DNA of 64,000 nt from PFL42 sp963789825 (GTDB taxonomy: Bacteria; Chloroflexota; Anaerolineae; Anaerolineales; E44-bin32): the NCBI GenBank assembly GCA_963789825.1, contig CAWBME010000001.1:186001-250000 (forward strand). Direction: 5' to 3'. Below, in pieces: positions 48,665 to 57,585 of this stretch. Position numbers and translations under genes: made by a program. How positions within the stretch are numbered: position 1 is the first letter of the stretch; each line of letters begins with the position of its first letter. The notes beneath the pieces were generated by a model. That model had not been told where the DNA came from and searched no databases. It saw nothing but the letters and a program-made list of their open reading frames with translations.

Positions 48665-49122
48665 CCCCGCTCGACCGCATCCCTGCTGAACGACGTGCGG
48701 CCGCCGGGGAATGCCCGGCGGCCTGTCCTCTTGCCCTCACCGACACCGTCCCAGGCCACAAATTCCTGATTGTGCAGTGTTGCACATGGGTGTATACTGC
48801 TGGGAACCCACGCGCATGGGGTGTTTTCCCCATACTCCGGCGCCGGGTGCTTGGCCGTCGCGATCCGCCCTGGCGCGCCGGAGACAGCCTCGAATGCAGG
48901 GCACACAGGCAAAGGGACAGCCGGGGAATGCTCAGCCCGGGCGGTCCCCTCGCAGCGGAAGGTGACTGACCTCAAGCCGGTTGTGGGAGCGCTCACCGGC
49001 TTGGACCCACAGTCTCCGCTCCGCCTCGGGAAGGAGGTCGGCTGCGAACCGAGGACAGCTGTGACGGTATTCCGTTCCACCTACACCACATCTCTCACGG
49101 GTTGAGAGAGGAGAATGCATCG
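48665..49122. other. Long leader region upstream of the decaheme gene
   Basis: Contains a promoter and a GC-rich leader of about 310 bases with several stems: ATGGGG/CCCCAT near 48817-48834, CTCCGGCGC/GCGCCGGAG around 48837-48882, GGGAC..CCGGG/CCCGG..GTCCC near 48913-48950, and AAGCCGGT/ACCGGCTT near 48974-49002. No coding frame with a family match. Confidence 0.5.
48770..48798 (+). promoter_or_regulatory. Sigma70-like promoter with CRP/FNR-like palindrome
   Basis: TTGTGC (48770-48775), 17-base spacer, TATACT (48793-48798). The palindrome TGTGC-N6-GCACA spans 48771-48786, overlapping the -35 and spacer, as a CRP/FNR-family site would. In line with redox control of a cytochrome gene, but this is pattern reading only. 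Confidence 0.5.
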
Positions 49123-51314
49123 ATGAGACGTACATCCCTACTGATTGGCTTGATCCTGGTAGGGGCAGCGCTGGTCCTGGTGGCCTGCGGCGGCGCGGCA
49201 ACGCCCACGGAGGTTGCCCCCGTCGAGCCGACGGAAGCACCGGCACCTGAGCTCGTCGTGCCCTACGAAGAGGCCTGGGCCGCTTCGCCGCACGCCGACG
49301 CTTCGGCCGAGGCTTTCCGCCACTGGGACGAGGAAGATCCGGCTGGAAGTTCCGGTGGAGTGCGCCAAGTGCCACTCGGAAACCGGGTATGTCGACTTCC
49401 TCGGGGCTGACGGAAGTGCGGCAGGCGTGGTCGACAACCCCGCCCAGATCGGCACGGTTGTCTCCTGCGTTGCCTGCCACAATGACGTCACCCTGACAAA
49501 GACCAGCGTGGTCTTCCCCTCGGGCGTCGAAATCACCGGGATCGGTGACGAGTCGCGCTGCATGGAATGCCACCAGGGTCGTGCCTCCACCGTCCAGGTC
49601 AACGAAGCCATCGCGGCTTCCGGCGTGGCCGACGAGGATACGGTGATGCCCGAGGCGGGCTTCATCAACATCCATTACTTCCCGGCCGGCGCCACCCTGT
49701 ACGGCACGATCGCCCAGGGCGGCTACCAGTACGACGGCAAGACCTACGACGCCAACCTGCGGCACGCCGACGGGCTGAACACCTGCCAGAGCTGTCACGA
49801 CACGCACACGCTCGAGGTCAAGGTTGAGACCTGCTCGACCTGCCACGAGGGCGCGACCAGTGTGGACGACCTCAAGAACGTCCGCATGAACGGCTCGCTA
49901 GCCGACTACGACGGTGATGGCGATGTCGAGGAAGGCGTGTACTACGAGATGGACGGGCTGCGCACGATGCTGCTTGGAGCCATCCAGGCTTACGGCACGG
50001 AAGTCGCCGGCTCGGCCATCGCCTACTCCGCCGACGCCTACCCGTACTTCTTCATCGACACCAACGGCAACGGTGAGGTCGATGGCGAAGAGGGCGCCGT
50101 CCCCAATGCCTTCAAGGCCTGGACCCCGCGCCTGCAGAAGGCCGCCTACAACTACCAGATGTCGGTCAAGGATCCGGGCGCCTTCGCCCACGGCGGCAAG
50201 TACATCATGCAGCTGCTGTACGACTCGATCGAGTCGCTGAACGAGAAGATCGCGACCCCGGTCGATCTCAGCACGGCTCACCGCATCGATCCGGGCCACT
50301 TCGCCGGATCGGAGGAAGCCTTCCGCCACTGGGATGCAGAGGGCGAGGTTCCTGCCAGCTGCGCCAAGTGCCACTCGGCCGGCGGGCTGCCGCAGTTCCT
50401 TGCCAACGGCGGGACGACGATACTGTCCGGCACGACGCTGGCAACCACCGGCGTCGTGGCGCAGGAGCCGTCCAACGGTTTCGAATGCAGCACCTGCCAC
50501 AACGAGGCGGAGTGGCCGGCGCGCTATGCCGTGACCACGGTCCCGTTCCCCAGCGGCGCCAAGGTGACCTTCTCAACCGAGAAGGACGCCGACGGCAACC
50601 TGGTGCCGGTCGATGCCAACCTGTGCATCGAGTGCCACCAGGGTCGCGAGTCGACGGCCAGCGTCAACAACGCCATCACTCGCTCGGGCCTGACCGATGA
50701 TCAGGTGGCTAGCAAGGAACAGCCGCTGTCCTTCCGCAACCCGCACTACTTCGCCGCCGGCGCAACGCTGTTCGGCGATGAGGCCAAGGGAGCCTACCAG
50801 TACGACGGTCAGACCTACGTCGGGCGCAATGTCCACGTGGCTGGCTTCGACACCTGCACCGCCTGCCATGGCACCCACGAGCTGGAGCTCAAGTTCGAGG
50901 CCTGCGCCACCTGCCATGCCGGCGCAGCCACGCCGCAGGACATCCGCATCTCGACGGTCGACTACGATGGTGACGGCGACGCCACCGAGGGCATGGCGGG
51001 CGAAGAAGCCACGATGCTTGGAGGCGCTGTATGCCGCCGTCGTCAAGCATGCCGCTGATGCGGGCACACCCATCACCTACGATCCGTTGGCCTATCCCTA
51101 CTTCTTCGCAGACGCCAACGGCAACGGGGCGGTGGACGAGGGTGAGGAGGCCTTTGCCTCCTGGACCCCGCGCCTGCTGCGGGCTGCCTACAACTTCCAG
51201 TGGTTTTCCAAGGACCCGGGCGCCTTCGCCCACAATCCCAAGTACACCGTTCAGGTGCTGTACGACAGCCTGAAGGATGTCGGCGGGAACGTGGCCGGGA
51301 TGACCCGGCCGTAA
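49123..51314 (+). CDS. Decaheme cytochrome c lipoprotein with duplicated pentaheme module (two frame changes)
   Basis: About 730 codons. ATG 49123; signal with lipobox LVAC (LVLVACGGAA) and a Glu/Pro-rich linker. Frame changes near 49340 and 51020. Two homologous halves each carry five heme sites: CAKCH, CVACH, CMECH, CQSCH, CSTCH, then CAKCH, CSTCH, CIECH, CTACH, CATCH. Each half repeats EAFRHWD, FPSG, CHQGR and GGYQYDGKTY-like blocks and ends with EF-hand-like loops DYDGDGD and DTNGNGEVDGEE or DANGNGAVDEGEE. Membrane-anchored, probably at the outer face; a likely electron carrier to an external or periplasmic acceptor. Followed by a strong terminator. Confidence 0.87.
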
Positions 51315-51377
51315 GCCGATCCACCCGGCCACAGGCCTGCCCCGTCGCGTTGCGGGCAGCCGGGGGTCGATGTGTAA

Positions 51378-51413
51378 CGAAAGGGGTTTGGGCATCTGCC
51401 CAAGCCCCTTTCG
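51378..51413 (+). terminator. Terminator hairpin after the decaheme gene
   Basis: A 17-bp stem (CGAAAGGGGTTTGGGCA with TGCCCAAGCCCCTTTCG, one wobble) around a two-base loop, followed by CTTTCCT, about 65 bases after the stop. Confidence 0.7.
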
Positions 51414-51597
51414 CTTTCCTGCCACCTGGCACTGCGGATGGGGGTACTTCTACGCTTCGCCACGGGTGGGATGGGTGGGGTGGTCCCATCCGCCGGATGT
51501 GTCGTTGTCCCCATCGTCAAACTGTGGCGCCCGCCGGATACCTTTCTCTTCCCGTTCCGACTACTGTGAGAGCAGCCGAAGGACACAAGGGGGCGAC

Positions 51598-51888
51598 ATG
51601 TTCCGGGTCACACTGGTAGCCGTACTGGCAACACTGGGATTGACGATCCCGTTCCTCGTTCTGGGGATCCTGGGCGCCGCGTGGCTGACGCAGAATCTCA
51701 CCTGGTGGGCGACGGCGCTGGCCTCCGCCACCCAGCTGAACTGGGCGGACCTGGCGATGGAAGGCTGGTCGCGCTGGCCGGAGGCACTCGGCATGGTAGT
51801 TGGCCAGGCACTGATCCTGCTCATCGTCCTGCTGGCGCGTGACCGGGCCTCCCTGACGCGCGATGCCAGCGAGCACAGCCGACGCTGA
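51598..51888 (+). CDS. Small two-helix membrane protein of unknown function
   Basis: 96 residues, ATG 51598 with AAGGGGGC upstream. Helices FRVTLVAVLATLGLTIPFLV and WPEALGMVVGQALILLIVLL flank a Trp-rich loop (NLTWWATALASATQLNWADL). A polar C-terminus follows. No family recognised. An extended start in the same frame at 51370 would run through the terminator and is not used. A hairpin follows the stop. Confidence 0.55.
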   Translation: MFRVTLVAVLATLGLTIPFLVLGILGAAWLTQNLTWWATALASATQLNWADLAMEGWSRWPEALGMVVGQALILLIVLLARDRASLTRDASEHSRR

Positions 51889-51952
51889 GCCGACGTCCGC
51901 CTGCCGCTAGCAGAGCAGGCACACCGTCACCCCCTGAGTGGTAGAACCGACC

Positions 51953-51980
51953 GACCGGCGACCTTGACAGGTCGCCGGTC
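51953..51980 (+). terminator. Hairpin after the small membrane protein gene
   Basis: GACCGGCGACCT/AGGTCGCCGGTC pair perfectly around TGAC, followed on the plus strand by a moderately T-rich tract. Confidence 0.5.
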
Positions 51981-52217
51981 GTCCTGTTGTTGAAGCCCTT
52001 CAATTGGCTCGGCTTCGGGCAAGCGCTCGCCGTCCGACATCGCTGCGCTCCCGTGCAGTGGCCCCCCTCACCCCTGCCCGCTCCCCCAGCGGGGGAGCGG
52101 GAGTTCGGGGGAGTGCCTCCCCCGCACCCCCCGCAAACGGCGGTTGACGGCACCCTCCGTCCTTGATCACGACCGCCGTTCAATCCACTAAGGATGCCTG
52201 CGACGTGGCACTCCCGC

Positions 52218-52287
52218 GGCGGTCTCGATGTGCATGCGCGAGGTGACGTCACCCGCCGCTTGACAGGGAGAGGGGTCAGGGGTCCAG
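52218..52287. repeat. Direct repeat of about 70 bases, copy 1
   Basis: Begins GGCGGTCTC and runs through GAGGTGACG, CCCGCCGCTTGAC and GGGAGAGGGGTCAGGGGTC. Nearly identical to 52437-52505, with a few substitutions and one indel. Confidence 0.6.
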
Positions 52288-52436
52288 GGGACATGGGGGG
52301 CGGGGGAGCAACTCCCTCCCCCCGGTCCCCTGGAAGAAGCCGGGCGGATCACGCTTCCCTCGGGGCCGCAGCAGCACACCGGAGCTCGCTGCCTCGGAGC
52401 GCGCCAGTGTCGACGCGAGTCGATCCGGCACTTGCC

Positions 52437-52505
52437 GGCGGTCTCAATCTGCTGCGCGAGGTGACGTGACCCGCCGCTTGACGGGGAGAGGGGTCAGGGG
52501 TCCAG
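52437..52505. repeat. Direct repeat of about 70 bases, copy 2
   Basis: Second copy, about 218 bases downstream of the first, adjacent to the response regulator 3' end. Its role is unknown; probably a dispersed intergenic repeat. Confidence 0.6.
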
Positions 52506-52589
52506 CGGACCGGGGGAGGAGATGCAAGCCATCCCCCGGCCCCTGGCGCAACTGCGCTTGCGCTCGCTGAGCGAGACGAGCGCTGGCGG

Positions 52590-53240
52590 CTAGGCCTGAA
52601 TGATGCCCTTGCGGATGGCGTACTTGACCAGCTCCGAGCGCGAGTGCAGGTTCAGCTTGCGCATGATGTTCTCACGGTGGCGCGAGACGGTCTTGGGGCT
52701 GATGCCCAGCCGATCGGCGATCTCCGGGTTGCCTTCCCCTTCCGCCAGCAAGGCCAGCACTTCCTGCTCCCGGTCGGTCAAGCCGTCCAGCGCGCGGGCG
52801 CTGCGGGCTCCGCCCTCCGAGGTCAGGAAGTCTTTCACCAGCAGCTTGGCCAGCGACGGGTAGAGGTAGACCTCGCCGGAGGCGGCCGCGTGGATCGCCT
52901 GGATCAGTTCTTCGGGCGCGGCACGCTTGGGGACATACCCCACGGCGCCTGCCTCCAGCATCTTGAAGAAGTACTCCTCGTCCTCATGGATGGTGAGCGC
53001 CACGATCGCCGTCGCCGGGGAGCGCTGCTTCACCTGCCGCGCCACTTCGATGCCCGAGATATCCGGCAGACCGATGTCCAGCAGGACGACATCCGGCTGC
53101 AGGCGCTCGACGGCCTGCAGGGCTTCGGCCGCCGAACCGGCTTCGCCGATGATCTGCATGTCCGACTCGTTCTCGAGCAGCATGCGCAGACCAGAGCGGA
53201 CCACGGCGTGATCGTCAACCAGCAACAGGCGTGTCGGCAT
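52590..53240 (-). CDS. NarL/FixJ-type response regulator
   Basis: 216 residues from ATG 53240. Receiver domain with Asp10 and phospho-acceptor Asp55 (VVLLDIGLPDISG), then a LuxR-type helix-turn-helix (LTDREQEVLALLAEGEGNPE, ISPKTVSRHRENIMRKL). Overlaps the kinase gene end by 26 bases, indicating cotranscription. Its 5' neighbours are the bc-complex genes, so it may control respiratory genes. Confidence 0.93.
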   Translation of the reverse strand: MPTRLLLVDDHAVVRSGLRMLLENESDMQIIGEAGSAAEALQAVERLQPDVVLLDIGLPDISGIEVARQVKQRSPATAIVALTIHEDEEYFFKMLEAGAVGYVPKRAAPEELIQAIHAAASGEVYLYPSLAKLLVKDFLTSEGGARSARALDGLTDREQEVLALLAEGEGNPEIADRLGISPKTVSRHRENIMRKLNLHSRSELVKYAIRKGIIQA

Positions 53241-54702
53241 AGCCCACCTCGCGAATCGGACCGCGCGGGATAACAACCGTGACGCACGTTCCCTTGCCCG
53301 GGGCGCTGTCGATGGCCAGCTGTCCACCCAGCAACACCGCCCGTTCCTGCATGCCCAGCAGGCCCCACTGTGGACGCTCCGCCTGACGGACCAGCACCGG
53401 GTCGAACCCCACCCCTCGGTCGCACACCACCAGGTGAACGTAGTCCGGCAGGTACTCGAGACGCACAGAGGCGCGATCGCTCCGAGAGTGCCTGACAACG
53501 TTGTTGAGCGCCTCCTGGGTGATGCGAAAGAGCGCCGTTGCCACTTCGCCGGGAAGCGCCTCGTCTTCTCCGCTGAGTTCGATCGCTACCTGCAATCCGT
53601 CCCGGGCGCGCAGCTCTCCGGCGTACCAGCGCAGGGTCGCCGGGAGGCCGAGGTCATCCAGGTGCGACGGTCGGAGGTTGGCGATCAGCCGCTGGAGCTC
53701 GTGCAGGGAGTGCGTCACCAGGTCCTCGATCTGCTTCAGCTGGCCGCCGGCGCGCTGCGGGTTTCGGGCCAGGTTGCTGATGGCGCCTCGCACGCCCAGG
53801 CCGATCGCAGTGAGCGACTGACCGGTATCGTCGTGCAGCTCGCGCGCAATGCGCTGCCGCTCGGCCTCCTGCGCCTCCACCACACGCTTCAACAGCTCGC
53901 CGCGCATCGCCTCGCGACGCTGCGCCTCCTGCAGCTGGGCGGCCTGCAGCTCGGCAAGGTGCCGCTGCATTTCGACCTCGGACGAGCGCAGGAAGCGCAC
54001 GACGAAGATCGCAACCACGACTGCCGCCGTGGCCCGCAGCAACTGCACCGGAAAGCCGAAAAGCGACAGGAACAGCTCGCTGTTGATGACATTGGACGGC
54101 GGCAGCGGCGTGGCAGCGGCAAAGGCTTGGCCGACGGCGCCATACCAGGCGAAGGCCACCGCGGCCCACAGGCTGTCCTGCCCAAACTCGGCCATTCCCG
54201 CCTGGGCGAACACCCTTCGCTGCGCCAGCAGCCCGGCACACGCCAGCAGCGCCGCGGGGATGGCCAGGATGTAGCGTGTCCAGACATCGGCCACATGCCA
54301 GAACTCCTGCGGGTAGCGGCCGCTGAGCGCCAGCAGACCGGCCGACCAGGCCACCAGGCCAGCCAGCGGGATCCACAGGCTCGCCCGGCGGGCGACCGGG
54401 GCAGGAAACAGCAGGGCCGCACCGAAGGCGGCCAGGGCCAGGAAGGACAGCGCCAGCACGAACACACGCACGATGTCCAGCGACTGCGGGTCCAGCGACT
54501 GCAGCGGGCTGATTCCCATCAGCTGGAACATCTCCATCCACTCGTGCGTGCCGTGGACCAGACCAAAGGCGGCCAGGAAGCGCAGGGCGTAGCGCAAGCG
54601 TTGATCGGAGATGTGCCCGATCTCGAGCAGAATCGCCAGGCCCATGCAGAAGAACGCCAGGCCGTAGACGAAGAAGATCCAGATCAGCGCGGTGGAAGAC
54701 AT
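53215..54702 (-). CDS. NarX/DesK-type sensor histidine kinase
   Basis: 495 residues. The N-terminal half has about seven hydrophobic helices (1-240), a coiled segment RHLAELQAAQLQEAQRREAM, then HisKA_3 with His290 in RIARELHDDTGQSLTAIGLG and a HATPase with EALNNVVRHS and DRGVGFDP. The membrane sensor domain resembles those of small multi-helix sensors and could detect membrane or redox signals. Partner of the NarL regulator. Complete. Confidence 0.92.
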   Translation of the reverse strand: MSSTALIWIFFVYGLAFFCMGLAILLEIGHISDQRLRYALRFLAAFGLVHGTHEWMEMFQLMGISPLQSLDPQSLDIVRVFVLALSFLALAAFGAALLFPAPVARRASLWIPLAGLVAWSAGLLALSGRYPQEFWHVADVWTRYILAIPAALLACAGLLAQRRVFAQAGMAEFGQDSLWAAVAFAWYGAVGQAFAAATPLPPSNVINSELFLSLFGFPVQLLRATAAVVVAIFVVRFLRSSEVEMQRHLAELQAAQLQEAQRREAMRGELLKRVVEAQEAERQRIARELHDDTGQSLTAIGLGVRGAISNLARNPQRAGGQLKQIEDLVTHSLHELQRLIANLRPSHLDDLGLPATLRWYAGELRARDGLQVAIELSGEDEALPGEVATALFRITQEALNNVVRHSRSDRASVRLEYLPDYVHLVVCDRGVGFDPVLVRQAERPQWGLLGMQERAVLLGGQLAIDSAPGKGTCVTVVIPRGPIREVGYADTPVAG

Positions 54703-54869
54703 CCGTCCCTCGGGTCCAGTCTAGCATCAGCCGGCGGCATCCGAAACCGGCCGAGCCGCCTGGATGACGGGGATGACCGTCCCGGCTGCGGATGGCGAGC
54801 GTGCCTCCGTCTCCCCCAGAGGGCGCAGGCGATCGTGTGCTTGGGAATCGATGTTCGAGGGGACGGCCG

Positions 54870-55800
54870 CTAGCCGCGCAGCTTGGTGCCGCACTGGCGG
54901 CAGAACTTGTCGGTGACGGTGCCCTGGCTTCCACAGGTGTGGCAGAAGACGACCGAGGCATCGATCGCTGGCCCGGCTTCCGGCTGAGACGAGCGCCGCG
55001 GGCGGTGCCGCTCGCGCCCCGGTGCGCCGGAAGCCCGCCGCCGTGAGCGCCAGTACAGCCCCGCTCCAACACCTACCAGCACCACGCCGACAACCCCCAG
55101 GCCGAGCGGGAGCCAGGCAGTCACGTCCAGCCCGCCAGCGGCAGGTTCGGCCGGCCCGGCGACCGGAGGCGCCGGCTGCCCGACCGAGTCGATTGACAGC
55201 GCCGACGACTGCGCGCTGGTAGCTCAGCTGGATCTGGCGGGTTTCCATTCCGGGCACCGGACCCAGATCGGCAAACGAGTACAGCAGGCCATCCGGGCGC
55301 GGCGCTGAAGACTGCGCCGGCGGGTCGATCGTCATCGCCTGCGCGCCCACCGGGTGCTGCACCTCGTAGCTCAGCATCCCCAGGTCCTGCCCCCCGGGCC
55401 ACTCGTAGAGGAAGTCTCGCTGCGTGCCCGAGATCTGCAATGGCTGGTAGTACTCCACCTGGGCATTGGGCGTTTCGCTGGTCAGCGTGATCAGCGCCCA
55501 GTCGCCCTGCACCTGCCGGGTGTAAGGAGCGTTGAGAAGCGCACCATCGGCAGTGGTGTAGGCCACGGCCAGCGGCTCCCCGGCGGAGGCCGGGATGGGC
55601 AGCGTGACTTCGGCCGGCAGCGCGGTCCCCGGCGCCAACTGCACCCGCAGGATCACCAGCATCGCCGGCTGGTCATACTCGGGCCAGAGTGCTACTCCCA
55701 GGCGCTCGATGGCCGGCGGCTGCTGGGCAGCGGCCGGCCGCAACCCCAGGCCCAATCCAGCCAGCACGACCAGCAGCAGCATCCATCGCAGGTGGCGCAT
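54870..55800 (-). CDS. Exported beta-domain membrane protein with zinc ribbon (one frame change)
   Basis: About 310 codons. Signal peptide (RWMLLLVVLAGLGLGLRPAA), a beta-sandwich domain (MLVILRVQLAPGTALPAEVT, WALITLTSETPNAQVEYYQP), then after a frame change near 55200 a transmembrane helix (LPLGLGVVGVVLVGVGAGLY) and a C-terminal zinc ribbon (FCHTCGS, FCRQCGT). The domain plan matches the C-terminal half of the ccm-operon cytochrome and the zinc ribbon of its CcmI-like neighbour. Located between the diheme cytochromes and the kinase. Possibly an accessory factor for the cytochromes. Confidence 0.65.
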
Positions 55801-55809
55801 CACAACTCC

Positions 55810-56597
55810 TCAGGCGCGGCGGTAATACAGGGCGAGCGCAAGCACCGCCGCGGCCAGCAGGCCCCCCAGGATCACCAGGCTGGCCGGCCGGCCGAGCGGA
55901 CCGACGGATTCAACCGGAGGCGGTGCTACCGGCGAGATCGGGGCGAAGGTGAGCACGTAGGCCACTACATCGGCGACCTGCTGGTCGCTCAGCGGGCCAC
56001 CGCTGGCCAGACCCCAGGCAGGCATCTGGGTCCCGGCAATCCCGGCGGCGACCACCGAGCGCAGGTAGGCCTGCGGGTCATTGGCCGGCCAGTCCTTGGC
56101 CAACGTGTAGCCGAACACGCCCTGCCCTTGCTCGCCGTGGCAAGGCTGCGCAGCTCTCATGATAGACGATGGCGCCCCTTGTGGGGTCACCGTCCACGTC
56201 CGGGAGTGGCGGGATGACTGGAGGTTGATACGTGGGGGCGGGGCGGATTGGCTCCGTGCCATCGGAAGGCGCCCTGAATGTACTCCGCAAGGTCGGCGAT
56301 GTCCTGATCCGACAGCGGGCCTCCGTTGGCGGCGGCCCAGGCCGGCATGACCGAACCCGGCACACCGTTGGCAATGGTTGAGGCCAGGGCCGCGTCTACC
56401 TGGATCCCCGGGAATGCCTCCAGGCTGGCTCCGACCCTGCCCTGCCCGTCGATCCCGTGGCAGCCGGCGCAGTAGGCGACATACAGCTCTCCGCCGCGCT
56501 CGGCATTTGCCCCATCTTGAGCCCCGGCCGTGATCACCGAACCCAGCGCCATCAGCAAACCGAGGCCGATAGCCACTCGCCCGAGCTTCCAGCGCAT
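55810..56597 (-). CDS. Diheme cytochrome c with C-terminal anchor (two frame changes)
   Basis: About 262 codons from ATG 56597 (GGAG upstream). Signal peptide (RVAIGLGLLMALGSVITAGA), first heme site CAGCH with MPAWAAANGGPLSDQDIADL, a Pro-rich linker, a second site read as ESCAACHGEQGQG after frame changes near 56270 and 56160, MPAWGLASGGPLSDQQVADV and a C-terminal helix. The two halves are homologous. Likely an electron-accepting subunit of the bc complex upstream. Confidence 0.8.
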
Positions 56598-56744
56598 GCT
56601 GATCTCCTCCCGGTGGGTCTGCGCCAAGCGTGGTTGTGATTGTACGCCACGCCCGCAGCCGCCACCGCTGGGGTTATTCAAGACGCCGCCGCCCCGATCG
56701 AGACGACGGCGCCGAGCGATGCCGATGGTCTGCCGCCGACCTGC

Positions 56745-57585
56745 TCAGCGCAGGCTGTTCATATAGGCGATCAGGTCGGCCAGGTCCTGTGCCGTCAGGC
56801 GCTCACCGTAGTTCTGCGGCATGATGTTGGGTTGGTAGCCGGACACGATGAAGGCGTTGGTCTGGACGACCGATTCGACCAGGTATTGCTGCGCATCGCT
56901 CGCCTGGCCCGTATAGTCGTCCTGGGCGAAGCGCGAACTCGGCGCGCACCCCGATGCCCGGTTGATCCCCGGAGGCCATCCACGCCGGGCCGACCTCGGC
57001 CAACACGTGGCAGCCGGAGCAGCCCAGGCTGCCTTCGGCCAGCTGCTTTCCGCGCTCCGGGTCCCCTGCCGGGAGCGGCTGCGCAATGTCGGTCCCCACT
57101 GCCCCCTCGACCACAGTCGGCGGTGCGGCGCCGCCGCCTTCGGCCAGGGCCCGGTCCTCCCAATTCATAATGAAGGCGACCAGCGAATCCACCTGGTCAT
57201 CGCGCAGCGGGCCGCCGTAGCGCTGGCTCCAGGTCGGCATGCGCTGCGGGTAGTTGGTGCCGGCGGAGGGCACCGGACGGCCGGCGGCGATCACATTGCG
57301 CACGTAGTTGTCGGTCGTTCCCGACCAGCCGATGGCCGCCAGGCGCGAACCATCGTACAGATCGGCGGCGTTGATGGCCGGCGCTACGCCTTCGATGCCT
57401 TTCCCCTGCGGCCCATGGCAGGAACGGCAGTTGTTCTCGAACAAGCTGGCGCCCGCTTCCACCGTACGGGCGTCATTCGAGGCCTTGAAGAGCTCCATCC
57501 GCGGCATTTCGTTCAGCGCCAGCCCGAGCGTCAGCACGATCAGGCCTAACACCAGGAAGAGGCCGGCAGCGATCTGCCACTTCAT
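56745..57585 (-). CDS. Diheme cytochrome c, bc-complex subunit (one frame change)
   Basis: About 280 codons. N-terminal anchor (AAGLFLVLGLIVLTLGLALN), heme sites CRSCH and CSGCH, and a frame change near 56990 giving QDDYTGQASDAQQYLVESVV and the C-terminal IMPQNYGERLTAQDLADLIA with a Met ligand. ATG 57585 overlaps the cytochrome b stop by 4 bases, so it is very likely the cytochrome c subunit of this complex. Confidence 0.85.

Larger units (their letters stand above)
51889..52589. other. Intergenic region with hairpins and a direct repeat
   Basis: About 700 bases between convergent genes. Hairpins at 51953-51980 (12-bp stem, TGAC loop, then GTCCTGTTGTTG) and 52077-52101 (11-bp stem), and a 70-base direct repeat. 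No gene recognised. Confidence 0.5.

Noticed and set aside
48805..49122. c-di-GMP (GEMM-I) riboswitch upstream of a multiheme cytochrome
   Set aside because: The conserved GACGCAAAGCC-type core was not found; only generic stems are visible.
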